This document shows, one piece after another, positions 15,927 to 23,737 of a stretch of DNA of 64,000 nt. The stretch's first letter is position 1. The number at the start of each line of letters is the position of its first letter. The notes below the pieces were generated by a model. It saw nothing but the letters and a program-made list of their open reading frames with translations. It was not told the DNA's origin and searched no databases. Source of the stretch: Desulfitobacterium hafniense DCB-2 (GTDB lineage: Bacteria > Bacillota > Desulfitobacteriia > Desulfitobacteriales > Desulfitobacteriaceae); NCBI RefSeq assembly GCF_000021925.1, contig NC_011830.1:1884501-1948500 (forward strand), written 5' to 3'. A program made the position numbers and the translations under genes.

Positions 15927-16838
15927 ATGAAGAATATCAGGGGTTATGAAACCTTTGTCAAAGTAGAGCCGCTCCATAAAGGCTGGTCCGGTGATCAGAA
16001 ATATTACATAGAAACTGCGGAGGGCAGGAGGCTCCTTCTGCGCATAGCCGATAGCTCGGAATACAGCAGAAAAAAGACCGAGTTTGCCATGATGGGGCAG
16101 GTTGCGGCCTTAGGTGTGCCCATGTCCCGACCTGTAGATTTTGGAATATGTGACAATGGCAGGAGTGTGTATTTGCTGCTTACATGGTGTGAAGGCGAGG
16201 ATGCGGAGATTGTTCTGCCACGATTGACGGAGCAAGAGCAGTATCGGCTGGGAAAAGAGTCCGGTGAACTGCTCAAACGGATTCATTCCCTTCCCGCTCC
16301 GGAAGAAGGGGAAGAATGGAGCAGCCGCTTTAACCGCAAGGCCAGCCAGAAAATTGAAAAATATAAGGCTTGCGGGATAAAGCTGAACGGTGACACTGAA
16401 ATGACTGGATATATCGAAAATAACCGTCATCTCCTTGCCGGCAGACCACAGTACTATCAGCATGGCGATTATCACACAGGCAATATGATCGTCTCAGGAG
16501 AGAATACCCTGTCCATCATTGATTTCAACCGCTTTGATTTCGGCGACCCTTGGGAGGAATTCAATCGCATCGTGTGGAGCGCAGCAGTCAGTCCTCAATT
16601 CGCCACAGGTCAGCTGGACGGCTATTTTGGCGGGAAACCTCCCCTTGAATTTTTCAGGCTGTTGGCATTTTACATTTCCAGCAACCTGCTCTCCTCAATT
16701 CCCTGGGCCATTCCCTTCGGCGAAGAAGAAGTTGTCACAATGAAGAAACAGGCAGAGGAGGTACTAGGCTGGTTTGATGATATGAGGAACCCTGTTCCAA
16801 CCTGGTACTTGCAGGACTCTTTAATGGAGAGGGGGTAA
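15927..16838 (+). CDS. Aminoglycoside phosphotransferase-like (APH/choline kinase fold) kinase
   Basis: 303 aa from ATG 15927 (AAAGGAGGGGG upstream). Kinase-like hallmarks: an N-lobe Gly-rich entry near VEPLHKGWSGDQKYYI, the Brenner motif QHGDYHTGN (H179, D181, N186) and metal-binding D199 in IIDFNRFDFGDPW. The family phosphorylates small molecules (aminoglycosides, homoserine, choline, fructosamine). Nothing here identifies the substrate, and drug resistance should not be assumed. Its stop is five bases before the VanW-family gene, suggesting one transcript. Confidence 0.88.
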   Translation: MKNIRGYETFVKVEPLHKGWSGDQKYYIETAEGRRLLLRIADSSEYSRKKTEFAMMGQVAALGVPMSRPVDFGICDNGRSVYLLLTWCEGEDAEIVLPRLTEQEQYRLGKESGELLKRIHSLPAPEEGEEWSSRFNRKASQKIEKYKACGIKLNGDTEMTGYIENNRHLLAGRPQYYQHGDYHTGNMIVSGENTLSIIDFNRFDFGDPWEEFNRIVWSAAVSPQFATGQLDGYFGGKPPLEFFRLLAFYISSNLLSSIPWAIPFGEEEVVTMKKQAEEVLGWFDDMRNPVPTWYLQDSLMERG

Positions 16839-16843
16839 ATGGC

Positions 16844-17749
16844 TTGGACTATCGTTATCAAACCAGCAAGCCGGTTTCCCGTTCAAAACTGCGCATGATC
16901 TTAGGGAGGATATATTTCACCTGGCGGCGATATTGGCAGTGGACATTTAACCGGTCAAACAGATATGCCTTGAGCTCAGGAGAGAGGGAGCTTGCTCATA
17001 GTGTGGCAGTCCATAAAACGCCATTGTACAGGCGTTTGCGCCATGTGGATATGTGGCTGCAGGAAAATAAAGCAATTAACTTGAAGCTGGCCTGTGGAAA
17101 ACTTAACAAGATCATAGTGAGGCCAGGGGAGACGTTTTCCTTTTGGCGCTTGGTCGGAAAGCCGACGCAAGCTAAAGGCTATCAAAAAGGAATGGTTTTG
17201 ACAAACGGCTCATTTACGGCGGGTGTAGGTGGCGGTTTGTGCCAGCTCTCCAATCTGATCTATTGGATGACTCTTCATACCTCCTTGACGATCATAGAAC
17301 GCTGGCGCCACACCCATGACGTTTTTCCCGATGCCAACCGGACTCAGCCCTTCGGCAGCGGTGCAACGGTTGTCTATAATTACGTGGATCTCCAGATCAG
17401 AAATGATACTCCCTATGAATATCAACTGCTGGTTAGAGTAGGGGATAATGATTTGGAAGGGGAATGGCGATGTGAGCATCCCAGTTCACGCACCTTCCAA
17501 ATTTACGAAAGCGAACACTTAATCAAGCAGGAATGGTGGGGCGCTTATACAAGGCACAATGTGATCAAGCGGAAGACGTTTGATCTAAGTGGCGGCTTGC
17601 TCGCCGATGAGTTTGTCACAGAGAATCATGCGCTGATGATGTATGAGCCCTTGCTTCAAGCGGGGGAGGAAAGCGATACAACGCCGCCCACGACTCTGCA
17701 CGATATATCGTGTGACAGTGAATTTACGAGGTATTATCCGAAATCATAG
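16844..17749 (+). CDS. VanW-family protein
   Basis: 301 aa with a TTG start at 16844, since the nearby ATG at 16839 is in another frame and closes after 19 codons. The VanW signature is clear: GETFSFWRLVGKPTQAKGY, then GGGLCQLSNLIYW and IERWRHTHDVFPD. No signal peptide or membrane helix is obvious. VanW proteins occur in some vancomycin-resistance clusters but also widely alone, and their biochemical role is unknown; here there are no van ligase or sensor genes. Cotranscribed with the APH-like kinase and perhaps the small membrane protein at 17794. Confidence 0.9.
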   Translation: MDYRYQTSKPVSRSKLRMILGRIYFTWRRYWQWTFNRSNRYALSSGERELAHSVAVHKTPLYRRLRHVDMWLQENKAINLKLACGKLNKIIVRPGETFSFWRLVGKPTQAKGYQKGMVLTNGSFTAGVGGGLCQLSNLIYWMTLHTSLTIIERWRHTHDVFPDANRTQPFGSGATVVYNYVDLQIRNDTPYEYQLLVRVGDNDLEGEWRCEHPSSRTFQIYESEHLIKQEWWGAYTRHNVIKRKTFDLSGGLLADEFVTENHALMMYEPLLQAGEESDTTPPTTLHDISCDSEFTRYYPKS

Positions 17750-17793
17750 ACAAGATAAGTTATATTTTGAAGTGGGAAAGTAGGAAGGGATCA

Positions 17794-18018
17794 ATGAAAA
17801 AGCCGATTACTTCTTTAATGTTATTTGTTGCTGTGTTTATCGCCGTATATTTGATGCTTTGCTATTGGCCGGGTTTTCGGATTAAATTATATGCTCCGCC
17901 GATGGAATACTTTGTTGAAAGCGTAAAGCATATGGTGGTTTTTAAAGCGCTGGTTTCAGCCGTTGTGGGGTTATTGGCGGCTGGTATAGGGTCTGTCATG
18001 CAAAGGCGGGCCAAATGA
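17794..18018 (+). CDS. Small two-helix membrane protein
   Basis: 74 aa from ATG 17794 behind GGAAGGGA. Hydrophobic segments at about 6-25 and 50-68 with a central YAPPMEYFVESVKH loop and a basic tail QRRAK. No family recognised. Same strand and 45 bases after the VanW gene, so possibly its partner. Confidence 0.6.
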   Translation: MKKPITSLMLFVAVFIAVYLMLCYWPGFRIKLYAPPMEYFVESVKHMVVFKALVSAVVGLLAAGIGSVMQRRAK

Positions 18019-18086
18019 AAGCCGGCAGAGCAAAAAAACAGCCGGTTAGGGCTGCTTTGGATGATACATATGGTTTTTAGGGTCAA

Positions 18087-18311
18087 TTAAAGTCCTTTCC
18101 AAAAGTCTTTCTCAGTTATGTGAAGTTGTTTGCGCAGAATTCTATCCCATAGATTTTGGGGAATCTCTTTGCTAACGGCATGGCTTATTTTGGTTCGCAG
18201 AAGAGTTCCATCATTCAGGACTTTTTCATAGTACCAATGATCCGTGTTCAGGACCATGATCCAACCGTTTTTATCACAAAAACGCTTCAAATCTCCAAAC
18301 TTTGGTGCCAT
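18087..18311 (-). CDS. HicA-like toxin candidate
   Basis: 74 aa. N-terminal F-G-D-L-K-R-F-C-D-K-N-G-W, then DHWYYEKVLNDG, TLLRTKISHAVSKEIP, and the C-terminal LWDRILRKQLHITEKDFW. The pattern DH-wyy-k ... DGt-lrtkiSHa ... IlrkQL-it-keF parallels HicA mRNA-interferase folds (small dsRBD-like, histidine in the middle, G-T-L-x-x-I-L-K-Q-x-G-L-S-x-x-E-F at the end), though divergent. It is three bases after the antitoxin-like gene on the same strand, in antitoxin-first order. Most likely cleaves RNA when unpaired; catalytic His would be in the S-H-A segment. Inference from motif and layout. Confidence 0.6.
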   Translation of the reverse strand: MAPKFGDLKRFCDKNGWIMVLNTDHWYYEKVLNDGTLLRTKISHAVSKEIPQNLWDRILRKQLHITEKDFWKGL

Positions 18312-18314
18312 AGT

Positions 18315-18734
18315 TTATAACCCTGCCAGCGCACGGATTTCATCATCGTTTTCGCACAACATAATCCTCAATATATAGGGAAAATGGTGTGTTCGGTTTG
18401 GCGAATGGAGAAATAGCTGGGAACGTTTTAAATAATCTTGAGCATAGAGCTTAAGGTCTTCAATTAAATCCGCAGCGGCTAAATCTAATGTTGAGTTGTT
18501 GACATAAACCTCAAGTGCGTCAAGAGCAAGTGTTATTGAGCCATCATCTTCTTGAATAATTTCCGGATTTAATTTGTAATCTTCCAGCACCATCTTGAGC
18601 AGATCAACCCGAAGCATTGCGATTTGTTCAGTCTGTTTCCTTTTAACAATAGCCGGGCTGAAAGAGTTGAATACAGAGTCATACAGGGTTGAAAACTGAC
18701 TTCTGGCTTCAGTAAACTGTAATTCAGTCAACAT
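18315..18734 (-). CDS. Antitoxin-like protein with Phd-like and HicB-like parts
   Basis: 139 aa from ATG 18734, eight bases after GGGAGG; the ATG at 18740 is too close. The first 45 residues (TELQFTEARSQFSTLYDSV) read like a Phd/YefM DNA-binding N-terminus. Residues about 60-110 (EDDGSITLALDALEVYVNN, then A-A-A-D-L-I-E-D-L) resemble HicB's partial RNase-H fold with D-G-s-i-t-l strands and a following helix. It directly precedes the HicA-like gene. The two-part architecture is unusual for a HicB. Would neutralise the toxin and repress the operon. Confidence 0.6.
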   Translation of the reverse strand: MLTELQFTEARSQFSTLYDSVFNSFSPAIVKRKQTEQIAMLRVDLLKMVLEDYKLNPEIIQEDDGSITLALDALEVYVNNSTLDLAAADLIEDLKLYAQDYLKRSQLFLHSPNRTHHFPYILRIMLCENDDEIRALAGL

Positions 18735-18820
18735 GGTCATTCCTCCCTCACCTCCAATGGTATCATATGCTGTACCTTATGCACAGTATGACCAGAATGT
18801 ACAGAAGGTACAACCATCAC

Positions 18821-19612
18821 TTAAAGATAAAAAGCGGCAATCGCCTGGGCCAGCGGAACCAGCAGCAATTGTCCCAGGAATGTTCCCAGGAGCTTGGCAC
18901 TCATCAAAAAAACGACCAGGGCTTTGACATCGGCATAGGGGCGGTTGCCCCGCAAGGCCTGATCGGTGATAATCGAAGACTTAGGATCGACAAAAAGCAT
19001 AAAAATGATATTGGCTGAGGTGTTAAGGAAGCCGGCTGAAGCAGCCGCCGCCAGGCGGTGTCCTTCCGGAACAAGGATAGCGGCATAATAGGCCGACATG
19101 CCCCCGACGGTGTATATGCCGGTAACCAGAGCGTTAAGAGCGATCAGTTCTTTGGGGATCTTTTGGAAGGGGAGATTGCGAACCATTTTTTTGCTCGGCA
19201 AAGTAAAATAATGCAGCAACCGGCCCGGGCTGCGTATCTTTACAGCTTCCCGCACAATGGCAGGAACAGAACCCGCTCTCTCCAAATTAAATACGGCGCG
19301 GTGGAAGAATTGCAAAAAGGTGGGCATAAAAAGGATACCGGCAAAGGTGCCGGCCGTGGCCGCCAAGATAAGCCTGCGCAATTGAGGAAGGGGATCTATG
19401 CTCTGGCTGAGGGAACTGTCGATCAAGCTGCCGATCAAAGGGGCTTGAATGGTATGGGCAACGAGGGAGATGAGGTAAAAGAGGTTGAACAGGGTAACGG
19501 ATAAAGCAAACTGGCCGGTTTTGACAGAGTTCAGGCGCACGGCGTAGGCAAAGGTATCGATCATATGAATGATCAGCGTAACAACCAATAATTCACCAAG
19601 ACTGAAAGGCAT
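18821..19612 (-). CDS. amj: Lipid II flippase Amj-like (DUF2837) membrane protein
   Basis: 263 aa with about six membrane helices. Sequence signatures of the Amj/YdaH family: IDTFAYAVRLNSVKTGQFALS near the N-terminus, TLFNLFYLISLVAHTIQAPLIG, and a late SAGFLNTSANIIFMLFVDPKSSI. In Bacillus subtilis Amj is an alternate lipid II flippase that can replace MurJ in moving the peptidoglycan precursor across the membrane. It is monocistronic and leftward. Recognition is from family sequence memory; function by homology. Confidence 0.88.
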   Translation of the reverse strand: MPFSLGELLVVTLIIHMIDTFAYAVRLNSVKTGQFALSVTLFNLFYLISLVAHTIQAPLIGSLIDSSLSQSIDPLPQLRRLILAATAGTFAGILFMPTFLQFFHRAVFNLERAGSVPAIVREAVKIRSPGRLLHYFTLPSKKMVRNLPFQKIPKELIALNALVTGIYTVGGMSAYYAAILVPEGHRLAAAASAGFLNTSANIIFMLFVDPKSSIITDQALRGNRPYADVKALVVFLMSAKLLGTFLGQLLLVPLAQAIAAFYL

Positions 19613-19703
19613 GGATTCACCCCCGTCTTTGCTATGCTATGGCAAGGATGGGGGTAAAATAACTAAAATTTTTCAGCACAGACTTGTGCCTGAGCAAATT
19701 CTT

Positions 19704-20597
19704 TCACATAGTAGTGTCCACAGTCTTCAGCAGGTACGCCAGAAACTGCTCCGAGACCGGTTTCAACTCATTTTTCCAGACGAGAAAGGTGCCGAAACTC
19801 TTTCCCTTTTCGACCTTAAGAGGCACTATTTGCAAGGGGCCGTCCGGTATCTGGCAAGTCCAGTCCCCAAAAGCAAAAAATAACATTTTGTGCTCCAGCG
19901 CATATTGAAGCAATACATCCTCACTGCTGCTCATAAAGGCGATGGCGGGAGAAAATCCCGCATTATGGCAAGCCTGCACAAGGAAGCGGTGCAGATGATT
20001 ATTCGCTCCGGCAGTGACGAAGGGCTGATCTTTCAAATCCCGGAGCTCCAGGCTGTCCCGTCCATACAACGGATGCCCGGGACAAATGCCGACATAGGTC
20101 CCCTTTTGTACCAGGCGCTGTATGCTGAAGCCGTTCAGATAGTCGGGAATGCTTCCCACAAGCCCCACATCTGCTTCACCGCTGTGCACCATCTGCAGCA
20201 CATTGTCCGTTGAGGTCTGTTCGATCGCCAATTGCACATCAGGGTGTGCATCACAGAAACTCTGGATGCAATTTTCCGGCAGGGAAAGAATGGTACCCAC
20301 GGCAGCTCCGACACGCAGAAGGCGCATTTTGTGGGGTGCATAGTGCTCCAGCTGCACCAGCATCATGTCGTAGCTTGCCAACACCGGCTGGCACTGAGCC
20401 TGCATGACCTCCCCCATAGGTGTCAATGAAATCTTGCCGTTGTTCGTTTTAAATAGCTTCCATCCTAATTCTTTCTCCAGTACTTGAATGCTTTTGGTCA
20501 GTGCCTGCCGTGAAATAAAGAGTTCTGCGGCTGCCCGCGAAAAATTGAGGGTCTCTGCCGCACGCGAAAAATACCTGAGCTGATGCAGTTCAATCAT
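19704..20597 (-). CDS. LysR-family transcriptional regulator
   Basis: 297 aa; ATG 20597 after AAGGAGAG. N-terminal winged helix about 1-62 (ELHQLRYFSRAAETLNFSRA, then QALTKSIQVLEKELGWKLF), and a periplasmic-binding-protein-like effector domain about 90-290. Divergent from the Tat-exported flavoprotein gene at 20740 with two small palindromes between them, the classical layout for control of the divergent operon. The inducer is presumably the flavoprotein's substrate. Confidence 0.93.
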   Translation of the reverse strand: MIELHQLRYFSRAAETLNFSRAAAELFISRQALTKSIQVLEKELGWKLFKTNNGKISLTPMGEVMQAQCQPVLASYDMMLVQLEHYAPHKMRLLRVGAAVGTILSLPENCIQSFCDAHPDVQLAIEQTSTDNVLQMVHSGEADVGLVGSIPDYLNGFSIQRLVQKGTYVGICPGHPLYGRDSLELRDLKDQPFVTAGANNHLHRFLVQACHNAGFSPAIAFMSSSEDVLLQYALEHKMLFFAFGDWTCQIPDGPLQIVPLKVEKGKSFGTFLVWKNELKPVSEQFLAYLLKTVDTTM

Positions 20598-20622
20598 AAG
20601 CTCTCTCCTTTGGTCTTAACAT

Positions 20623-20655
20623 GCAACTTGCAGTTGCTTTATGTCAAACATAAAG
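20623..20655. promoter_or_regulatory. Two abutting palindromes, candidate LysR operator
   Basis: GCAACT-TGC-AGTTGC (20623-20637) runs straight into CTTTATGT-CAA-ACATAAAG (20637-20655), in the gap between the lysR-type and flavoprotein genes. The second also satisfies the T-N11-A LysR box idea. Position 26 bases upstream of the regulator's start suits autorepression and activation of the divergent gene. Confidence 0.5.
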
Positions 20656-20739
20656 TGCTTTTTCAAGTATTGGCTCTTTGTTAAGATTAACACAATCGGG
20701 TTGACTATTTAACCCCAAGACAAAGGAAAGAAGGCATGA

Positions 20740-22500
20740 ATGATGAAAAATTTTTCGCGCCGCGACTTTATCAAAGGTATGTCTACAGCAACGGTCGGCG
20801 CCGGTGCACTGGGCCTGTTGACTGCCTGCGGCAGCACCAATCCGCCTCCCGCGGGTGCAGACACTCCGGGAGCTTCCCAGGCTCAAGCCGGCGTCCCCTC
20901 CTTTATGATGGAGCCGGAGGCCATTCCGGAGGATAAGATAGACGAAACCAAAACCGCCGACATCATTGTGATCGGTGCCGGAGTCTCCGGTCTGTGCCTG
21001 GCTTGCCGGGCCACTGAGCTGGGCTCCTCCGTCATCGTCTTTGCTGCCTCCGCCAAACATGTTGAGCGCGGCGGTTCCAACCACGGTATTGATACCAAAA
21101 CCCAGCAGAAAAAGGGTATCAATTATAAGGCGAAAGATATGGCCCACCGTCTCAAGCAGGAATTCATGGCGGCCGGATACAACGTGGATCAGGAAAAGTG
21201 GAGTACCTGGCTGAAGCACAATACCGAATCCATGAACTGGCTGATCGACAAGATGGAAAACCATGGTGCCGGCGTCACTTTGGAGCTTGGCTACCATGAC
21301 GAGGATTACCTGTTTGACTTTGCTCCCGCTTCCCACAACTTTGTCTTTCCTGAGGGCACAAGCGAGGTCTTCAAGAGCAACCCGTTCTTCGGGGCCGCCT
21401 TTGGCCAGGCGCTGGTCAACGATATGTATCAGTACGAGATTCTCAAGAACGGCGGGAAGATTGACTTCGAGACTACCGCGCTGTATCTGATCCGCGGCGA
21501 CAAGGCCAACGGCAAGAGCGGACGCGTTACTGCCGTAATCGCTAAGGACTCCGGCGGCCGGTATATCAAGTATGTGGGCAAGAAGGCGATTGTCATGGCT
21601 ACAGGTGATTTTTCTCAAAACAAGGAAATGATGGAGGCCTATTGTCCTCAGGCTCTGGATATTCTGGCCGAGAGGGAAATCGACTACAATGCCGGCTTCC
21701 AGTTCGGCGGTCTGTATCCGGGTGACGGGCACAAGATGGGTCTGTGGGCCGGCGCAGCTTGGCAGAAAGCTTATCCCAACGCAGCCATGGTCGATAATCT
21801 GAACGGTCCTTACAGCAAGGGGATCAGCAATGTATGCACCATTAACCTCAACGCGGACGGCCTTCGCTATATGAATGAGGATACCTTGTGCTCCTATTCC
21901 GCCTGGGCCACCAAGCAGCAGCCCGGAAAAGCTGCCTACTATATCTGGGATTCTGCCTATGCCCACCATTATGACGAGTGGGCAACCTTCGGCACCACTT
22001 TGGGCGGAGACAATGCCTGGAACGGTCCGAGAACCAAGACGCCGGAAGAAATGCTGGCCGCTTGGGAAGAAGGAGTCGAGAAGGGCACTTATGTCAAGGC
22101 CGATACGCTGGAGGAGCTGGTCACCAAGCTGGAAGGCTTAAACGGCGAGCAGGCCCTGAAAACCCTCAAAAAATACAATGAGTATTGCGAGGCAGGCTAC
22201 GATCCCGACTTCTTAAAAAATGCCAAAGAACTGGCCCCCATCAAGACCGGTCCCTTTTATGGCATGAAGTATACCATCGGCTTCGCCAATTTCCTGTGCG
22301 TGACCGGCGGTTTGCGCACTAATCCGGAAATGCAGGTCTGCGACGAAAACGACCAGCCTATTGAAGGTCTGTACAACATCGGGATCATGGTAGGCGATAT
22401 GTATGCCAACACCTATAATTTCGCTATTTGCGGTCACAATCTGTCCAGCACCTGCAACACCTTCCCTTATCTGTTGGCTGAGAGACTGAAAGAAGCATAA
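20740..22500 (+). CDS. Tat-exported FAD-binding reductase (fumarate-reductase flavoprotein family)
   Basis: 586 aa. Signal peptide with twin-arginine SRRDFIKG followed by a hydrophobic stretch and lipobox LLTACGS, so a Tat-exported lipoprotein is likely. FAD-binding Rossmann motif VIGAGVSGLCLACRA at about 72-88 and a C-terminal FAD segment P-I-E-G-L-Y-N-I-G. Family members reduce the C=C of fumarate or related acrylates (urocanate, methacrylate, cinnamates). The loop that reads H-T-x-G-G in fumarate reductases is CVTGGLRTN here, so fumarate itself is doubtful. Paired with the FMN-binding lipoprotein 35 bases downstream, which would pass electrons to it, and with a divergent LysR regulator: an anaerobic respiratory module for one substrate. 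Confidence 0.88.
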   Translation: MMKNFSRRDFIKGMSTATVGAGALGLLTACGSTNPPPAGADTPGASQAQAGVPSFMMEPEAIPEDKIDETKTADIIVIGAGVSGLCLACRATELGSSVIVFAASAKHVERGGSNHGIDTKTQQKKGINYKAKDMAHRLKQEFMAAGYNVDQEKWSTWLKHNTESMNWLIDKMENHGAGVTLELGYHDEDYLFDFAPASHNFVFPEGTSEVFKSNPFFGAAFGQALVNDMYQYEILKNGGKIDFETTALYLIRGDKANGKSGRVTAVIAKDSGGRYIKYVGKKAIVMATGDFSQNKEMMEAYCPQALDILAEREIDYNAGFQFGGLYPGDGHKMGLWAGAAWQKAYPNAAMVDNLNGPYSKGISNVCTINLNADGLRYMNEDTLCSYSAWATKQQPGKAAYYIWDSAYAHHYDEWATFGTTLGGDNAWNGPRTKTPEEMLAAWEEGVEKGTYVKADTLEELVTKLEGLNGEQALKTLKKYNEYCEAGYDPDFLKNAKELAPIKTGPFYGMKYTIGFANFLCVTGGLRTNPEMQVCDENDQPIEGLYNIGIMVGDMYANTYNFAICGHNLSSTCNTFPYLLAERLKEA

Positions 22501-22544
22501 TCCCCAGTACACTATAGGTTTCCCTAAGAGAAAGGATGTTTTTT

Positions 22545-22919
22545 GTGAAAAAAGTTATTGTTCCGTTTCTTATTTGCTTAACGGCCCTTACGATGACCGG
22601 CTGCGGAAACTCCCCGGCCTCCGGCACGACCGCAGAACCTACCAGTGCGGCTTACACCGGAACTCAGGAAGCCACTGCTTCAGGCATGGGCGAAGTGAAG
22701 GTTACTATCACCTTTGATAAAGGTGTGGTTACTGCCTGCGATGTGGACGCAGCTAACGAGACGCCTGATATCGGACAGCTCGCCGCGCCTACCCTGGCCA
22801 AGGCCATCGTTGAGAAAAATGCTCCCATTGTAGACAGCGTCTCCGGTGCAACCGTGACCTCCGATGCGGTCGTCAAAGCCGCTAAGGCCTGCTTTGATGC
22901 GGCCGGCATTAAGTATTAA
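22545..22919 (+). CDS. FMN-binding-domain lipoprotein (electron donor to the flavoprotein)
   Basis: 124 aa from GTG 22545, with AAAGG nine bases upstream (ATG 22536 is too near). Lipobox LTMTGCGN near residue 24. The FMN_bind domain fills the rest and ends in SVSGATVTSDAVVKA, the S-G-A-T motif to which FMN is joined through the threonine by Ftp/ApbE in related proteins. Expected at the outer face of the membrane, taking electrons from a quinol oxidase-type donor and delivering them to the flavoprotein encoded just upstream. Confidence 0.9.
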   Translation: MKKVIVPFLICLTALTMTGCGNSPASGTTAEPTSAAYTGTQEATASGMGEVKVTITFDKGVVTACDVDAANETPDIGQLAAPTLAKAIVEKNAPIVDSVSGATVTSDAVVKAAKACFDAAGIKY

Positions 22920-22954
22920 GCGCGTTACCGTGAGTTTTTTAAGATTGATTGTTC

Positions 22955-23737
22955 TTACCGGCCTCCTCGGCAGATCGGGAAGGTCAAGCCGGATACCGGA
23001 GAAAAATGCCCGCCGGCAGGAAGCCGATATAGAGTAGAATGTCTAAGTGCTGCCTGTAAGCCATAGTTTGTCTTGCGAATCATCTTGAAAGACTGATCGG
23101 AAAAGATCAGCATGGTCTCGCAGGACACCGCTTTGCTTCTTTGCAGATGATCGATTTTTTGGTATTCCTTCATCATGTTGATATAGATAGAATTAACCCG
23201 GTTGTTCCAGAGCCTGGAGGTAAGCTTCAGGCTCTGCATTTTTCTCAGACCCTTCAGGGCGGGGACCATTTCCAGGAGGGCAAGGCACAACCTGTTCCGG
23301 CTGAACCCTCTGTAAAGAATATGGAAAACAGAGGTATTGCAGAGGGTCATCCACCAGGGCAGATAGATCATGGTTTCGATCAGGTACAGTCTGGATAGAC
23401 GGTCTGGGTTGCGGATGGCATAATCCAGGGCAAAAATTCCTCCCAGGCAAAATCCGCATAACTCAAACTGGTTTAAATCCAGTTTGTCGGCTAACTGATC
23501 GATCAGCTTGCTGATTTCCAATACCCCTGCCCCGGGGATAAAGTCGGAGCGGCCATAACCGGGCAGGTCCAGGGCTACGATCATCCTGTCCGGAAAGAGT
23601 TCTTTCATATTTTTGCCGGCAAACATCCTTCCATCTAAGTTCAGGCCATGGAGGCAAAGGAGAGGGTTGCCCTTGCCGTATAAGGCGTAATGGATAGAAA
23701 AGCCGCCATAGGTTAGGGTGCCATGGCCTGATTTCAT
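22955..23737 (-). CDS. Alpha/beta-hydrolase fold protein with cysteine nucleophile
   Basis: 260 aa. Oxyanion region LLCLHGLNLDGRMF, strand IVALDLPGYGRSD, and nucleophile elbow CGFCLGGIF in which C97 takes the place usually held by serine. D214 (IFSDQSF) and H244 (AGGHFSP) complete a Cys-Asp-His triad. A Cys elbow is known for dienelactone hydrolase and some transferase-type members. The gene overlaps the stop/start of the radical SAM gene, as last member of the leftward operon from 26552. Its job may be ester or thioester chemistry on the operon's product; substrate unknown. The C-terminus (TFPICRGGR) looks slightly short. Confidence 0.82.
   Translation of the reverse strand: MKSGHGTLTYGGFSIHYALYGKGNPLLCLHGLNLDGRMFAGKNMKELFPDRMIVALDLPGYGRSDFIPGAGVLEISKLIDQLADKLDLNQFELCGFCLGGIFALDYAIRNPDRLSRLYLIETMIYLPWWMTLCNTSVFHILYRGFSRNRLCLALLEMVPALKGLRKMQSLKLTSRLWNNRVNSIYINMMKEYQKIDHLQRSKAVSCETMLIFSDQSFKMIRKTNYGLQAALRHSTLYRLPAGGHFSPVSGLTFPICRGGR

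Noticed and set aside
15927..17749. APH plus VanW as an antibiotic resistance cassette
   Set aside because: Neither family is specific to resistance; no van ligase, no integron or transposon borders.
20644..21969. Leftward open frame of 441 codons opposite the flavoprotein gene
   Set aside because: The plus strand encodes an intact family protein with Tat signal; the minus frame shows no domain and no start signal.
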